64,000 bases of DNA. It comes from Corynebacterium frankenforstense (GTDB lineage Bacteria > Actinomycetota > Actinomycetes > Mycobacteriales > Mycobacteriaceae). The stretch is from NCBI RefSeq assembly GCF_030211955.1, contig NZ_JASODI010000002.1, forward strand, positions 124,001 through 188,000, read 5' to 3'. Shown here one piece after another: positions 54,238-64,000 of the stretch. Each line of letters opens with the position of its first letter. Position 1 is the first letter of the stretch. The notes under the pieces are model-generated. The model was given only the letters and a program-made list of their open reading frames with translations, did not search any database and was not told the origin of the DNA. Both the position numbers and the translations under genes were made by a program.

Positions 54238-54372
54238 CCTCCGCCACACCGGCCGTACCCGCGGCCGGACACCCCGGACGCTCCGGCGCCCGGGTATGTG
54301 AGAACCAGCCAACCGCAGCCTCGGCCGCCGGGGGAGACCTCGCGGGCGAGAACGACAAAGGAGCCAGCTCAG

Positions 54373-55299
54373 GTGAGTGAGACCCCCAGCGGGCAGCCGG
54401 GGCGGGCAGATGCCCGCACGGCGCCCGAGGCCGCACCGGCCAAGGCCCGCCGCCTCGGCTTCAAGCCGAAGAACTCCGCCGGACGCGACCTGAAGAAGGC
54501 GGTCGCCGTGGGCGTGGGGCTCGGCCTGCTGGTGCTCATCGCGGCCCTGACCGGGCCGTTCGCCTGGTACCCGCTGGTGGCCGCCGCCGCGGGGCTGGCG
54601 ACCTGGGAGGTCTGCAGCCGGCTGCGCGAACAGGGCTACGTGGTCCACCCGATCACGCTGATCGTCGGCGGCCAGGTCATGCTCTGGGCCTCCTGGCCCT
54701 TCGGGGTGACCGGCATCGCCACCGGCTTCGTCGCCGCCGCCCTGGTGGTCATGTTCGGCCGGCTCTTCCACCGCGGGCGCAACCACGCCCCGGAGAACTA
54801 CCTGCGCGACACCGGCGTCTCCATCTTCGTGCTGACTTGGGTGCCGCTCTTCGCGGCCTTCGCCGCGATGATCTCGCGCCTCGGCGGGCCGCACCTGGAC
54901 GCGGGTGCGTTCATCATCACCTTCGTCGTCTGCGTGATCGCCTCCGACACCGGAGGCTACGTCACCGGCGTGCTCTTCGGCTCGCACCCCCTGGCCCCGG
55001 CCGTGAGCCCCAACAAGTCCGTCGAGGGCTTCATCGGCTCCGTGGTCTGGGCGGCGGTGGCCGGCACGCTGCTGGTCTGCCTGCTGCTCGACCACGCCTG
55101 GTACCTGGGCCTGGCACTCGGTGCCCTCATGGCCGTGTGCGCCACGCTCGGCGACCTGGTCGAGTCGCAGTTCAAGCGCGACCTGAAGATCAAGGACATG
55201 TCGGGCATGCTGCCCGGCCACGGCGGCCTGATGGACCGCCTCGACGGGCTGCTGCCGGCGGCGATGGTCAGCTGGCTGCTGCTCAGTATCGTCGCCTGA
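54373..55299 (+). CDS. cdsA: Phosphatidate cytidylyltransferase
   Basis: A 308-residue membrane enzyme making CDP-diacylglycerol for phospholipids, including phosphatidylinositol in actinobacteria. About eight hydrophobic segments are visible. The CDS signature is SQFKRDLKIKDMSGMLPGHGGLMDRLDG near the C-terminus. The first 40 residues are hydrophilic and Pro/Ala-rich. The start is the GTG at 54373 with AAAGGAG upstream; the longer in-frame start at 54298 lacks one. It converges with the LapA-like gene, eight bases apart. Confidence 0.93.
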   Translation: MSETPSGQPGRADARTAPEAAPAKARRLGFKPKNSAGRDLKKAVAVGVGLGLLVLIAALTGPFAWYPLVAAAAGLATWEVCSRLREQGYVVHPITLIVGGQVMLWASWPFGVTGIATGFVAAALVVMFGRLFHRGRNHAPENYLRDTGVSIFVLTWVPLFAAFAAMISRLGGPHLDAGAFIITFVVCVIASDTGGYVTGVLFGSHPLAPAVSPNKSVEGFIGSVVWAAVAGTLLVCLLLDHAWYLGLALGALMAVCATLGDLVESQFKRDLKIKDMSGMLPGHGGLMDRLDGLLPAAMVSWLLLSIVA

Positions 55300-55307
55300 T
55301 CCGGCGG

Positions 55308-55790
55308 CTACCCGCGCTTGGCGGCGCGGCGCAGCTCGAACATGCGCACCCCGCCGACCAGCGCCATGATCAGCGCGCCGACGATGGCGGCCAGGAGGAA
55401 GCCCACGCCCGAGGGCACGGAGAACTCCCAGGCGAACAGCTTCAGCTCGACGGCCTCGGGGTTCTGCATGATGAAGACGAGCAGCAGGATCAGCAGCAGC
55501 GCGCCGATGATCATCGCCACCCACGTCGACCCGGCGACGGTGCGCCCGGTCCCGCGCGGCTCATCGCGGCGCTCCTCCCGCGGCTCGGAACGCTCCGAGG
55601 GCTCCACGCGCTCAGCGCGCTCGGCGCGCTCGGCGCGCCGCGCACCCTCGGCGGGCGTGCCCTCCTCCCGGACCACCGGGACGTCGGAAATCGGGGCCTC
55701 GTCGAAGGCGTCGGGCGTGGCCCCGGCGTAGGGGTCGGCGGGGGAGTGGGCGTCGTCGGCGCCGCGGCCGGCGGGGTAACTGTTCGTCAT
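55308..55790 (-). CDS. LapA-domain (DUF1049) membrane protein
   Basis: A 160-residue protein. The N-terminal 85 residues are hydrophilic, with repeated [24 protein letters not shown] charge clusters. Then come two hydrophobic segments ([32 protein letters not shown] and the next) typical of the LapA/DUF1049 module, and a short basic end. In E. coli LapA and LapB work in lipopolysaccharide control, but actinobacteria lack that polymer, so the role here is open. Confidence 0.8.
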   Translation of the reverse strand: MTNSYPAGRGADDAHSPADPYAGATPDAFDEAPISDVPVVREEGTPAEGARRAERAERAERVEPSERSEPREERRDEPRGTGRTVAGSTWVAMIIGALLLILLLVFIMQNPEAVELKLFAWEFSVPSGVGFLLAAIVGALIMALVGGVRMFELRRAAKRG

Positions 55791-55852
55791 GGCTCCATTG
55801 TGCCCGAGCGCGATTCGAAAACGGGGCCGTGGGGTGTGAGAATGGGGCCACT

Positions 55853-56959
55853 ATGGCTACTCCCGTTCCCCTGCAGTTCGCCGCCCCCAAGCGCGGCATG
55901 CCGCCGAAGCACTTCGCCGACCTCTCCGAGGACGCGCGCATCGAGGCGCTCGCCGAGCTCGGCCTGCCCAAGTTCCGCGCCGACCAGATCGCCCGCCACT
56001 ACTACGTGCGCCACGAGGCGGACCCCCTGACGATGACGGACCTTCCCGCCGCCGCCCGCGAGGAGGTCGCCGAGAAGCTCTTCCCGCAGCTGATGCAGCC
56101 GCTGCGCCACCTGACCACCGACGACGGTGAGACCCGCAAGACGCTGTGGCGCCTGTACGACTCCACGCTGCTCGAGAGCGTGCTCATGCGCTACCCGGGC
56201 CGGGCCACGCTGTGCGTGTCCTCCCAGGCCGGCTGCGGCATGAACTGCCCGTTCTGCGCCACCGGGCAGGGCGGTCTGGATCGCAACCTGTCCACCGGCG
56301 AGATCGTCGACCAGGTCCGCAACGCCGCCGCGACGATGGCCGCCGAGGGCAAGCGCCTGTCCAACGTCGTCTTCATGGGCATGGGCGAGCCGCTGGCCAA
56401 CTACAAGCGCGTCGTCTCCGCCGTGCGCCAGATCACCGCCGCCGGCCCGCACGGCTTCGGCATCTCCCAGCGCGGCGTGACCGTCTCGACGGTGGGGCTG
56501 GCCCCGGCGATCCGGCGTCTGGCCGACGAGGAGCTCTCCGTGCGCCTGGCGGTCTCGCTGCACACCCCGGACGACGAGCTGCGCGACACCCTGGTGCCGG
56601 TCAACAACCGCTGGCCGGTCGCCGAGGTCCTCGACGCCGCCCGCTACTACGCGGACAAGTCCGGCCGGCGCGTCTCGATCGAGTACGCGCTCATCCGCGA
56701 CAAGAACGACCAGCCGTGGCGCGCCGACATGCTGGGCAAGAAGCTGCACAAGGCGCTCGGCCCCAAGGTGCACGTCAACGTCATCCCGCTGAACCCGACC
56801 CCGGGTAGCGAGTGGGACGCCTCGCCGAGGGAGCGCCAGGACGAGTTTGTCCGCCGCGTCATCGCCCAGGGCGTGCCGTGCACGGTGCGCGACACCAAGG
56901 GCTCGGAGATCGCCGCGGCCTGCGGCCAGCTCAAGGCCGACGAGCAGCAGTCCGCCTGA
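55853..56959 (+). CDS. rlmN: Dual-specificity rRNA/tRNA methyltransferase RlmN
   Basis: A 368-residue radical-SAM enzyme that methylates C2 of A2503 in 23S rRNA and A37 in tRNA. The cluster motif [14 protein letters not shown] binds the iron-sulfur centre, [11 protein letters not shown] binds SAM, and the C-terminal [21 protein letters not shown] holds the catalytic cysteine. I chose the ATG at 55853, where the conserved protein begins and a GAGAAT hexamer lies nine bases upstream; the in-frame start eight codons earlier is weaker. Confidence 0.95.
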   Translation: MATPVPLQFAAPKRGMPPKHFADLSEDARIEALAELGLPKFRADQIARHYYVRHEADPLTMTDLPAAAREEVAEKLFPQLMQPLRHLTTDDGETRKTLWRLYDSTLLESVLMRYPGRATLCVSSQAGCGMNCPFCATGQGGLDRNLSTGEIVDQVRNAAATMAAEGKRLSNVVFMGMGEPLANYKRVVSAVRQITAAGPHGFGISQRGVTVSTVGLAPAIRRLADEELSVRLAVSLHTPDDELRDTLVPVNNRWPVAEVLDAARYYADKSGRRVSIEYALIRDKNDQPWRADMLGKKLHKALGPKVHVNVIPLNPTPGSEWDASPRERQDEFVRRVIAQGVPCTVRDTKGSEIAAACGQLKADEQQSA

Positions 56960-56974
56960 TCCGGCGCACAGAAA

Positions 56975-57009
56975 GGTCCCCCGTCCACCAGGAAGGTGGG
57001 CGGGGGACC
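56975..57009. terminator. Strong hairpin between rlmN and the DUF2631 gene
   Basis: A 15-bp stem with one G-T wobble (56975-56989 with 56995-57009) and loop AGGAA lies between two converging genes and probably ends both transcripts. A short A-run precedes it but no T-run follows. Confidence 0.68.
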
Positions 57010-57040
57010 GTCGTCTGTAGGCGCGCGGCGCGCGCGGTGC

Positions 57041-57526
57041 CTAGTGCTGCTCGGTCGCGGCGTGGGCGCCGCCCTCGGTCACGGCGTGCGCGGCCGGGGC
57101 CTCGGACTGCGGCAGGCGGCGCAGGTCGGCCACCCGGGAGGGCTCGATGTTCAGCGCGCGCAGCTGCGAGTCGGTCAGGTCGGCGTAGGCGCCGGACAGG
57201 GTGGCCTGGTCGTAGGCCCAGTCGGGCTCCTGGTGGCCGACCGGCTTGTTGCGCGCCGACAGGGTGCGCACCTGGCTCAGCTTCGGCTGGAAGAGCAGCA
57301 GGAGCAGGCCGAGGGCGATGACGATGGCCAAGCCGTTGAGCCAGATGGTCTCGACGTGGCCGCGGTGGTTACCGAAGTTCATCGCGAGCAGGAAGATCAC
57401 GGAGATCCAGCCGGCCAGCTGGATGGCGCGGTTGCCGATGCCGTGCCAGCCCCACGCCGCGGAGGGCTCGTCGAGGGTGGACACGCCGTTGTAGATCTCG
57501 GCCTTGGGCTCGTGGTTACCTGCCAC
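57041..57526 (-). CDS. DUF2631 membrane protein
   Basis: A 161-residue actinobacterial protein of the DUF2631 family. Two hydrophobic segments ([18 protein letters not shown] and [18 protein letters not shown]) sit in the middle, and the soluble tail includes [20 protein letters not shown]. The GTG at 57526 has AAAGGAG upstream. In mycobacteria a DUF2631 gene also lies beside dxr, so the place is conserved. The function is unknown. Confidence 0.85.
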   Translation of the reverse strand: MAGNHEPKAEIYNGVSTLDEPSAAWGWHGIGNRAIQLAGWISVIFLLAMNFGNHRGHVETIWLNGLAIVIALGLLLLLFQPKLSQVRTLSARNKPVGHQEPDWAYDQATLSGAYADLTDSQLRALNIEPSRVADLRRLPQSEAPAAHAVTEGGAHAATEQH

Positions 57527-57768
57527 GGTGCAATCTCCTTTGCGCGCGCTGGGAAAAGCTCGTTCTTCGCGTCCATTCTGCCACACGGAGGGCCGAAACC
57601 GGCCACGGGACCGACCTTGGAATAGGCCCGGTCATTCTTTCGTCTGCCCCCTCCCGGGGCGGGTGGACGGCCTCCGCGGGGGCGGTGCGGTGCCCGTACG
57701 TTCAATTTCCGACGTGCCGCCCCACTCCGTGGGCGGTTCCCCCGTCGTGGGCGGGCGAAAATGGAACA

Positions 57769-58959
57769 ATGGTCGCCGTGACTGAGCAGAACAGGAAACG
57801 CATCGTCCTTCTGGGCTCCACCGGATCCATCGGCACGCAGGCCCTCGAGGTCGTCTCCGAGCACCCCGAGCGCTTCGAGGTCGTCGGCATCGCCGCCGGC
57901 GGCGGCAACCCCGCGGCGCTGGCCGAGCAGGCCGAGACCCTGGGCCTGGCGCCCGGGCGCGTGGCCGTGGCCGACGAGTCGGCCGCCCGCCGGGTGGCCG
58001 AGCGCCTCGGCGGCGAGGTCATCGCCGGCGCCGACGCCGCCCGCGTGCTCGTCGAGGAGACCGCCGGCGAGGTCGACACCGTGCTCAACGGCATGGTCGG
58101 CTCGCAGGGCCTGCCCGCCACCCTGGCCACCATCGACTCCGGGGCCACCCTGGCCCTGGCCAACAAGGAGTCCCTCGTCGCCGGCGGCCACCTGGTCACC
58201 CGGCGCGCCAAGCCCGGCCAGATCGTGCCGGTCGACTCCGAGCACTCCGCCATGGCGCAGGCCATGCGCGGCGGCTCGCGCGCCGAGGTCGCCCGCCTGG
58301 TGCTCACCGCCTCCGGCGGGCCGTTCCGCGGCTGGGACCGGCGCCGCATGTGGCCGGTCACCCCGGAACAGGCCGGCAAGCACCCGGTGTGGTCGATGGG
58401 CCAGATGAACACGCTCAACTCCGCCACCCTGGTCAACAAGGGCCTGGAGCTCATCGAGGCGACGCTGCTCTTCGACGTCGCCCCCGACGACGTCGACGTG
58501 GTGGTCCACCCGCAGTCGATCATCCACTCCATGGTCACCTTCGCCGACGGCGTGACCATCGCCGAGGCCTCCCGGCCCTCGATGCGCCTGCCGATCTCGC
58601 TGGCGCTCGGCTGGCCGGACCGCGTGCCCGAGGTCGAGCCCTTCCTCGACTTCGGCAGCACCTACTCCTGGGACTTCGCGCCCCTGGACAACAAGAACTT
58701 CCCGGCCGTGGAGCTGGCCCGGGACACGGCCCGGCGCGGCGGGACGTGGCCGGCGGTCTACAACGCCGCCAACGAGGAGGCCGCCGACGCCTTCCTCAAC
58801 GGGCGCCTGCGCTTCCCGCAGATCGTCGACGTCATCGAGGAGGTCCTCGCCGGTGCCGACGACTTCGCCGGCCGCCCGCGCGACATCGAGGACGTCTACG
58901 CCGCCGAGCGCACCGCGCGCGAGCGTGCGCGTGCGGCCGCGGAGAAGGCGGCCGGCTAG
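57769..58959 (+). CDS. dxr: 1-deoxy-D-xylulose 5-phosphate reductoisomerase
   Basis: A 396-residue NADPH enzyme, the second step of the MEP pathway to isoprenoids. [18 protein letters not shown] is the nucleotide motif, [11 protein letters not shown] and [11 protein letters not shown] hold the metal and substrate ligands, and TASGGPFR and [22 protein letters not shown] follow. I chose the ATG at 57769; the GTG at 57778 is possible. It abuts rip1 with no gap. The 242-base gap before it holds one dispersed-motif copy (57704-57716) and no clear promoter. Confidence 0.95.
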   Translation: MVAVTEQNRKRIVLLGSTGSIGTQALEVVSEHPERFEVVGIAAGGGNPAALAEQAETLGLAPGRVAVADESAARRVAERLGGEVIAGADAARVLVEETAGEVDTVLNGMVGSQGLPATLATIDSGATLALANKESLVAGGHLVTRRAKPGQIVPVDSEHSAMAQAMRGGSRAEVARLVLTASGGPFRGWDRRRMWPVTPEQAGKHPVWSMGQMNTLNSATLVNKGLELIEATLLFDVAPDDVDVVVHPQSIIHSMVTFADGVTIAEASRPSMRLPISLALGWPDRVPEVEPFLDFGSTYSWDFAPLDNKNFPAVELARDTARRGGTWPAVYNAANEEAADAFLNGRLRFPQIVDVIEEVLAGADDFAGRPRDIEDVYAAERTARERARAAAEKAAG

Positions 58960-60099
58960 GTGGTCGCCTACATCGCCGGGGTGGCGCTGTTCGCCCTGGG
59001 CATCGCGGTCACCATCGCGCTGCACGAGGCTGGCCACCTGGTGGCGGCCCGCAGCTTCGGCATGCGCGTGCGCCGCTACATGATCGGCTTCGGCCCCGAG
59101 GTCTTCTCCAGGAAGATCGGCCAGACCCGCTACGGCGTGTGCGCCCTGCCGCTCGGCGGCTTCTGCGAGATCGCCGGGATGACGGCCCTCGACGAGGTCA
59201 CCGAGGACGAGGAGCCCTACGCCATGCGCAACCAGGCCCGCTGGAAGCGGGTCGTGGTGCTGCTCGGCGGGATCCTGATGAACCTCTTGATCGGCTTCAC
59301 CATCCTCTACGGGGTGGCCGTCACCAGCGGCATCCCCAACCCCTACGCCGACCGCACCGCCGTGGTCGGCGAGGTGCTGCCCGACGGCACGGCCGCGGCC
59401 GCCGACATCGAGGTCGGCGACCGGATCCTGGCCGTCGACGGCGAGGAGATCCCGGACTTCCTCACCCTGCGCGACACCGTGCGCGGCATGCCCGGCGGTG
59501 ACGCCGAGCTGACCGTCGAGCGCGACGGCGCCGAGCGCACGGTGACCGTGGACGTCGCCGACGCCGGGGGAGTGGGCGCGGTCGGCCTGGTCGGCGCCCC
59601 GGTGCCCGAGGCCGTCAAGCGCTTCGGGCCGGCGGAGGCCGTGCCGGCCACCGGCGCCTACACCGGCGAGCTGCTGCAGGGCACGCTCACCGCGCTGGGC
59701 AAGCTGCCCGCCCAGATCCCCGGGGTGGTCGCCAGCATCTTCGGTGCCGAGCGCTCCCAGGAGTCGCCGATGAGCGTCGTCGGCGCCTCCCGCGTCGGCG
59801 GCGAGCTGGTCGAGCGGTCCCTCTGGGACGTCTTCTGGATGATGCTGGCCTCGCTGAACTTCTTCCTGGCGCTGTTCAACCTCATCCCGCTGCCGCCCTT
59901 CGACGGCGGGCACGTCGCCGTCGTCGTCTGGGAGGCCGTGCGCGACCGGATCCGCGCCCTGCGCGGGCTGCCGCCGGCCGGTCCGGCCGACTACACCCGG
60001 CTGCTGCCGCTGACCTACACCGTCGGCGCCGCGCTGCTGGCACTCGGCGCGGTGGTCATCGTCGCCGACGTGGTCAACCCGGTACGCCTCTTCGGCTGA
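58960..60099 (+). CDS. rip1: Site-2 protease (Rip1/RseP family)
   Basis: A 379-residue intramembrane zinc protease that cleaves anti-sigma factors and other membrane proteins. HEAGH at residues 22-26 and PPFDGGH near residue 313 are the zinc motifs. A PDZ domain (DGTAAAADIEVGDRILAVDGEEI) lies between. It begins with GTG in the base after the dxr stop. The order dxr-rip1-ispG is conserved with mycobacteria, where Rip1 controls envelope lipid genes. Confidence 0.93.
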   Translation: MVAYIAGVALFALGIAVTIALHEAGHLVAARSFGMRVRRYMIGFGPEVFSRKIGQTRYGVCALPLGGFCEIAGMTALDEVTEDEEPYAMRNQARWKRVVVLLGGILMNLLIGFTILYGVAVTSGIPNPYADRTAVVGEVLPDGTAAAADIEVGDRILAVDGEEIPDFLTLRDTVRGMPGGDAELTVERDGAERTVTVDVADAGGVGAVGLVGAPVPEAVKRFGPAEAVPATGAYTGELLQGTLTALGKLPAQIPGVVASIFGAERSQESPMSVVGASRVGGELVERSLWDVFWMMLASLNFFLALFNLIPLPPFDGGHVAVVVWEAVRDRIRALRGLPPAGPADYTRLLPLTYTVGAALLALGAVVIVADVVNPVRLFG

Positions 60100-60177
60100 G
60101 CCGGCGCCCGCCGGGGCGCCCGTCGCGGCGCGCACCCGCCGCGGCCCGGCCTCCCGACCCGCAGTGACGCCGGGCGG

Positions 60178-60183
60178 TAGAAT
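60178..60183 (+). promoter_or_regulatory. -10 element of ispG
   Basis: TAGAAT lies 35 bases before the GTG start of ispG, with AAGGAG in between. The -35 region has no good match. Confidence 0.5.
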
Positions 60184-60218
60184 CGGCGCGAACCCGTTTG
60201 ACCCAAGGAGCATGCACA

Positions 60219-61397
60219 GTGTCGAATACCGTCGGTCTCGGACTCCCCGACGCACCGCCGCCCACCCTGGCCCCGCGCCGCAAGACCCGCCAGCTGATGG
60301 TGGGCGACGTCGGTGTCGGCTCCGACTATCCGGTCTCCGTGCAGTCGATGACCACGACGCGCACCCACGACGTCAACGCGACCCTGCAGCAGATCGCCCA
60401 GCTGACGGCGACCGGCTGCGACATCGTGCGCGTCGCCTGCCCGAAGACGGTGGACGCCGACGCGCTGCCCGCGATCGCGAAGAAGTCGCCGATCCCGGTC
60501 ATCGCGGACATCCATTTCCAGCCGAAGTACATCTTCGCCGCCATCGACGCCGGCTGCGCGGCCGTGCGCGTCAACCCGGGTAACATCCGCGAGTTCGACG
60601 GCCGCGTCAAGGAGGTCGCCAAGGCCGCCGGTGACGCGGGCGTGCCGATCCGCATCGGAGTCAACGCCGGTTCGCTGGACAAGCGCCTGCTGGAGAAGTA
60701 CGGCAAGGCCACCCCGGAGGCCCTGGTCGAGTCCGCCATCTGGGAGGCCGGCCTCTTCGAGGAGTACGGCTTCGGCGACATCGCCATCTCCGTCAAGCAC
60801 AACGACCCGGTCGTCATGGTCGAGGCCTACCGTCAGCTGGCCGCCAAGACCGACTACCCGCTGCACCTGGGTGTCACCGAGGCCGGCCCGGCCTTCCAGG
60901 GCACCATCAAGTCCTCCGTGGCCTTCGGCTGGCTGCTCGGCTCCGGCATCGGCGACACCATCCGGGTCTCCCTGTCGGCCGACCCGGTCGAGGAGATCAA
61001 GGTCGGCGACCAGATCCTGCAGTCGCTGAACCTGCGCCAGCGCGGTCTCGAGATCGTTTCCTGCCCGTCCTGCGGACGCGCCCAGGTGGACGTCTACACC
61101 CTGGCCGAGGAAGTCACCGCCGGCATGGAGGGCCTCGACATCCCGCTGCGCGTCGCCGTGATGGGCTGCGTGGTCAACGGCCCGGGCGAGGCTCGCGACG
61201 CCGACCTCGGCGTGGCCTCCGGCAACGGCAAGGGCCAGATCTTCGTCAAGGGCGAGGTCATCAAGACCGTGCCCGAGTCCAAGATCGTCGAGACCCTGCT
61301 CGAGGAGGCCCAGCGCCTCGCCGAGGACATGGACCCCGACGAGCTGTCCGCCGCCCAGAACAACGGCGCCGGCCCGTCCGTGCGCGTCACGGGGTAG
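60219..61397 (+). CDS. ispG: 4-hydroxy-3-methylbut-2-enyl diphosphate synthase
   Basis: A 392-residue iron-sulfur enzyme of the MEP pathway (formerly GcpE). [48 protein letters not shown] and [16 protein letters not shown] (cluster cysteines) are diagnostic. The GTG at 60219 is favoured by AAGGAG (60205-60210) eight bases upstream. It follows rip1 and precedes the PBP gene by four bases. Confidence 0.95.
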   Translation: MSNTVGLGLPDAPPPTLAPRRKTRQLMVGDVGVGSDYPVSVQSMTTTRTHDVNATLQQIAQLTATGCDIVRVACPKTVDADALPAIAKKSPIPVIADIHFQPKYIFAAIDAGCAAVRVNPGNIREFDGRVKEVAKAAGDAGVPIRIGVNAGSLDKRLLEKYGKATPEALVESAIWEAGLFEEYGFGDIAISVKHNDPVVMVEAYRQLAAKTDYPLHLGVTEAGPAFQGTIKSSVAFGWLLGSGIGDTIRVSLSADPVEEIKVGDQILQSLNLRQRGLEIVSCPSCGRAQVDVYTLAEEVTAGMEGLDIPLRVAVMGCVVNGPGEARDADLGVASGNGKGQIFVKGEVIKTVPESKIVETLLEEAQRLAEDMDPDELSAAQNNGAGPSVRVTG

Positions 61398-61401
61398 CAC
61401 C

Positions 61402-63255
61402 GTGCGCAGGCTGCTGGCGTTTCTTCTCACCGCGGCCCTCGCTGCCGCGGGCCTGGTCGCCTGCACCCCGAAGCCGCCGTCGGCCGAGCCGGTCGCGGCG
61501 GACTTCCTGGCGGCGCTGGCCGAGGCCGACCTCGACACGGTGGCCGGCCTCGTCGACTCACCCGACGAGGCCCGTGCCGCGACCGAGCAGACCTGGTCCG
61601 GACTGCAGGCCGAGGGCCTCGACGCCGAGCTGACCGGGCTGGACACGCCCGAGTCGACCGACGCGGCCACCGCGACCGCGCACGCCCGCCTGACCTGGCA
61701 CCTGCCGCGCGGGCGCGACTTCGCCTACGACACGGACGTGAACCTGCAGCGCGAGGGGCGCGACTGGACCGTGCACTGGCAGCCGACCGTGCTGCACCCG
61801 CGCCTGGGTGCGCACCAGCACCTCGAGCTGCGCCCCGTCGTCGCCGAGAAGGCCAGCGTCGTCAGCTCCGACGGCGTCGCCCTGCTCACCCCCGGCGTCC
61901 GCCACCGCCTGCTCGTCGACGGCTCCAAGACAGACACCCCCGGCAAGCTCTCCCGCGAGATCACCGAGGCCCTGCACGCCGCCGACGTCGACGCCGGCAT
62001 CGACCCCGCGGAGCTGGAGAAGAACCTGCGCGAGACCGACGGCCCCTACTCGGTGACGATGCTCGACGACGCCGCGGCCGACGGCGTCGCCAAGCGCTTC
62101 GCCGGGGACGACGCGGTCACCCTCAACGACGAGGCCGCGATGGTCACCCCGGAGCCCGGCTTCGCCCCGGACATCCTCTCGCGCGTGCGTGCCGCCGTCG
62201 GCGACGAGCTCGACGGCGCGAACGGCTGGCGGGTCGCCGTGGTCAACCCGGAGGGCAACGAGCTTGACGACGTCGAGCACCACGACGCGCGGCTGGCACC
62301 TGCGGTGCGCGTGAGCATCGACCACTCCGTCCAGCTGGCCGCCCAGCGTGCTCTGGAGGCGCACGCGAAGCAGAAGGCCGTGATCGTGGCCGTGCGTCCC
62401 TCCAACGGCGACATCCTCGCCGTCGCCCAGACCCCGGAGGCTGACAAGGACGGCGACATCGCCCTGACCGGGCAGTACCCGCCCGGATCCGTGTTCAAGA
62501 TGATCACCGCCACCGCCGGCGTGGCCGACGAGGGGCTGACCCCCGACTCGACGGTCCCGTGCCCGGGAACGATGGACATCTACGGGCGCACGGTGACCAA
62601 CTATAACGCCTCCGGCGTCGGCGACACCTCCCTGGAGACCGCCTTCGCCCGGTCGTGCAACACCACCTTCGCCGACATCTCCACCAAGCTGGAGCCCGGC
62701 CAGCTCGAGCACACCGCCAAGCAGTTCGGTCTGGGGCTCAGCTACGACATCCCCGGCCTCGAGACCGTCACCGGCTCGGTGCCCTTCGGCGAGACCCCGC
62801 TGGACCGCACCGAGTCCGGCTACGGCCAGGGCCTCGACCTGGCCAGCCCCTTCGGCCTGGCGATGGTGGCAGCCACCGCGGCGGCCGGGCGCACCCCGAC
62901 CCCGCAGCTGGTCACGGGGCGTGAGACGACGGTCGACGAACAGATCGAGCCGCCGGACCCGGAGGCCATCGCGGCGCTGCAGCGCATGATGCGCACGGTG
63001 GTCACCAACGGCACGGCCGCCGGCATGAGCGCCGGGGGAGAGATCCACGGCAAGACCGGTGAGGCCGAGGTCAACGACGGCTCGCACGCCTGGTTCGCGG
63101 GCTACCGCGACGACATCGCCTTCGCCACGCTCGTCGTCTACGGCGGCGGCTCCGAGACCTCGGTGGCCATCACCGACGAGTTCTTCCGGCACCTCGACGG
63201 CGACGCGAACCCCGAGGAGATCGGCGCGGCACCCGGGGAGGCCGGGCAGCCGTAG
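61402..63255 (+). CDS. Penicillin-binding lipoprotein (class B, PbpLipo type)
   Basis: A 617-residue transpeptidase. The signal ends in a lipobox LVAC (Cys21), so it is membrane-anchored by lipid. Residues 28-140 look like the NTF2-like MecA N-terminal domain. The transpeptidase domain has S363-V-F-K366, S418-C-N420 and K551-T-G553. Mycobacteria carry a penicillin-binding lipoprotein downstream of ispG in the same way. It should cross-link peptidoglycan; whether it has low beta-lactam affinity cannot be told. GTG start. Confidence 0.92.
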   Translation: MRRLLAFLLTAALAAAGLVACTPKPPSAEPVAADFLAALAEADLDTVAGLVDSPDEARAATEQTWSGLQAEGLDAELTGLDTPESTDAATATAHARLTWHLPRGRDFAYDTDVNLQREGRDWTVHWQPTVLHPRLGAHQHLELRPVVAEKASVVSSDGVALLTPGVRHRLLVDGSKTDTPGKLSREITEALHAADVDAGIDPAELEKNLRETDGPYSVTMLDDAAADGVAKRFAGDDAVTLNDEAAMVTPEPGFAPDILSRVRAAVGDELDGANGWRVAVVNPEGNELDDVEHHDARLAPAVRVSIDHSVQLAAQRALEAHAKQKAVIVAVRPSNGDILAVAQTPEADKDGDIALTGQYPPGSVFKMITATAGVADEGLTPDSTVPCPGTMDIYGRTVTNYNASGVGDTSLETAFARSCNTTFADISTKLEPGQLEHTAKQFGLGLSYDIPGLETVTGSVPFGETPLDRTESGYGQGLDLASPFGLAMVAATAAAGRTPTPQLVTGRETTVDEQIEPPDPEAIAALQRMMRTVVTNGTAAGMSAGGEIHGKTGEAEVNDGSHAWFAGYRDDIAFATLVVYGGGSETSVAITDEFFRHLDGDANPEEIGAAPGEAGQP

Positions 63256-63275
63256 CCGGTATTACTATGAGGCGC

Positions 63276-64000
63276 ATGACCGAACGCGCGAAGCTGACTG
63301 AAGGCAAGCCCACCCCCATCCGGACCGTCCCGGAGTCCATCGAGCGACCCGAGTACGCCTGGAAGGACGAGGTCCAGGAGAACGTGGGAGAGCCCTTCGT
63401 CCAGACCCCGGAGACCATCGAGGCGATGCGTGAGGCCTCGGAGATCGCCGCCAACGCGCTGGCCGCCGCCGGCGCGGCCGTCGCCCCGGGGGTGACCACC
63501 GACGAGATCGACCGGGTCGCCCACGACTACATGTGCGACCACGGCGCCTACCCGTCCACTCTGGGCTACCGCGGCTTCCCCAAGTCCTGCTGCGTCTCGC
63601 TCAACGAGATCGTCTGCCACGGCATCCCGGACTCGACCGTCATCGAGGACGGCGACATCGTCAACATCGACGTGACCGCCTACAAGAACGGCGTGCACGG
63701 CGACACCAACGCCACCTTCCTGGCCGGGAACGTCTCCGAGGAGCACAAGCTGCTCGTCGAGCGCACCAGGGAGGCCATGATGCGCGGCATCAAGGTGGCC
63801 AAGCCGGGTCGCGAGATCAACGTCATCGGCCGTGTCATCGAGAGCTACGCCAAGCGCTTCGGCTACAACGTCGTCACCGACTTCACCGGCCACGGTGTGG
63901 GCCCGACCTTCCACAACGGCCTGGTGGTGCTGCACTACGACTCGGAGGCCTACCGCGACATCCTCGAGCCGGGCATGACCCTGACCATCGAGCCGATGAT
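63276..64000 (+). CDS. map: Methionine aminopeptidase, type I (partial, 3' end missing)
   Basis: The frame is open to the window end (241 codons seen). An N-terminal extension of about 40 residues ([21 protein letters not shown]) precedes the pita-bread domain. The metal ligands are visible in [19 protein letters not shown] (two Asp), GHGVGPTFH (His) and TIEPM (Glu); the final Glu is beyond the window. VCHGIPD carries the substrate His. The ATG at 63276 follows GAGG closely; another in-frame ATG at 63267 is possible. Confidence 0.93.
   Translation, partial: MTERAKLTEGKPTPIRTVPESIERPEYAWKDEVQENVGEPFVQTPETIEAMREASEIAANALAAAGAAVAPGVTTDEIDRVAHDYMCDHGAYPSTLGYRGFPKSCCVSLNEIVCHGIPDSTVIEDGDIVNIDVTAYKNGVHGDTNATFLAGNVSEEHKLLVERTREAMMRGIKVAKPGREINVIGRVIESYAKRFGYNVVTDFTGHGVGPTFHNGLVVLHYDSEAYRDILEPGMTLTIEPM

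Overview
The window is chromosomal DNA of a high-GC actinobacterium, almost certainly a Corynebacterium. The main pointers are the gene order gdhA-sepIVA-DUF177-rnc-mutM-smc-ftsY-amtB-glnK-glnD-ffh, the order rnhB-DUF2469-yraN-comM-dprA-xerC-rpsB-tsf-pyrH-frr-cdsA-rlmN-dxr-rip1-ispG-PBP-map, the actinobacterial families SepIVA, DUF2469 and DUF2631, a likely AmtR operator before amtB, and many start codons lying only 6-10 nt after a -10 hexamer (leaderless mRNAs). GTG starts and 4-nt overlaps (ATGA or GTGA) between consecutive genes are frequent. No tRNA, rRNA, insertion sequence, prophage or CRISPR array is visible.

Layout. Positions 1-6.7 kb: end of glutamate dehydrogenase, a DivIVA-like division protein, DUF177, RNase III, formamidopyrimidine glycosylase, an alanine/sodium symporter, acylphosphatase and a YibE/F membrane protein. 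6.7-21.7 kb: SMC, an unrecognised 1162-residue protein, the SRP receptor FtsY, the nitrogen-control operon amtB-glnK-glnD, and the SRP GTPase Ffh. 21.7-28.2 kb is more accessory: a secreted phosphatase-like lipoprotein with a possible Pho box, an ankyrin protein, rpsP, a cupin gene without a usable start codon, a minisatellite, and a BetA-like oxidoreductase with a clear promoter and operator. 28.2-37 kb: rimM, a trmD with an extra C-terminal domain, a CGNR regulator divergent from a TauE/SafE transporter whose 5' end is frameshifted by a repeat, a Dcu transporter, a DUF1648/GntR pair and Tex. 37-41.2 kb: the thiamine operon thiE-thiO-thiS-thiG-thiF on the minus strand under a TPP riboswitch. 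41.3-64 kb: rplS, an ABC exporter, lepB, rnhB, the comM/dprA/xerC cluster, rpsB-tsf, pyrH-frr-cdsA, rlmN, then the isoprenoid and envelope genes dxr-rip1-ispG-PBP and the start of map.

Working together. SRP (Ffh), its receptor (FtsY) and signal peptidase (LepB) form the secretion core. AmtB, GlnK and GlnD form the ammonium-sensing module. Dxr and IspG are two MEP-pathway enzymes, set between the envelope proteins CdsA, Rip1 and a penicillin-binding lipoprotein.

The least expected signal is a dispersed asymmetric motif, RATTKNCGACGYC, with 16 copies (8 per strand) in both coding and intergenic DNA. These make up a large share of all ATT trinucleotides in this AT-poor sequence. The other main points are the frameshifted transporter, the TrmD fusion and the unknown protein between smc and ftsY.
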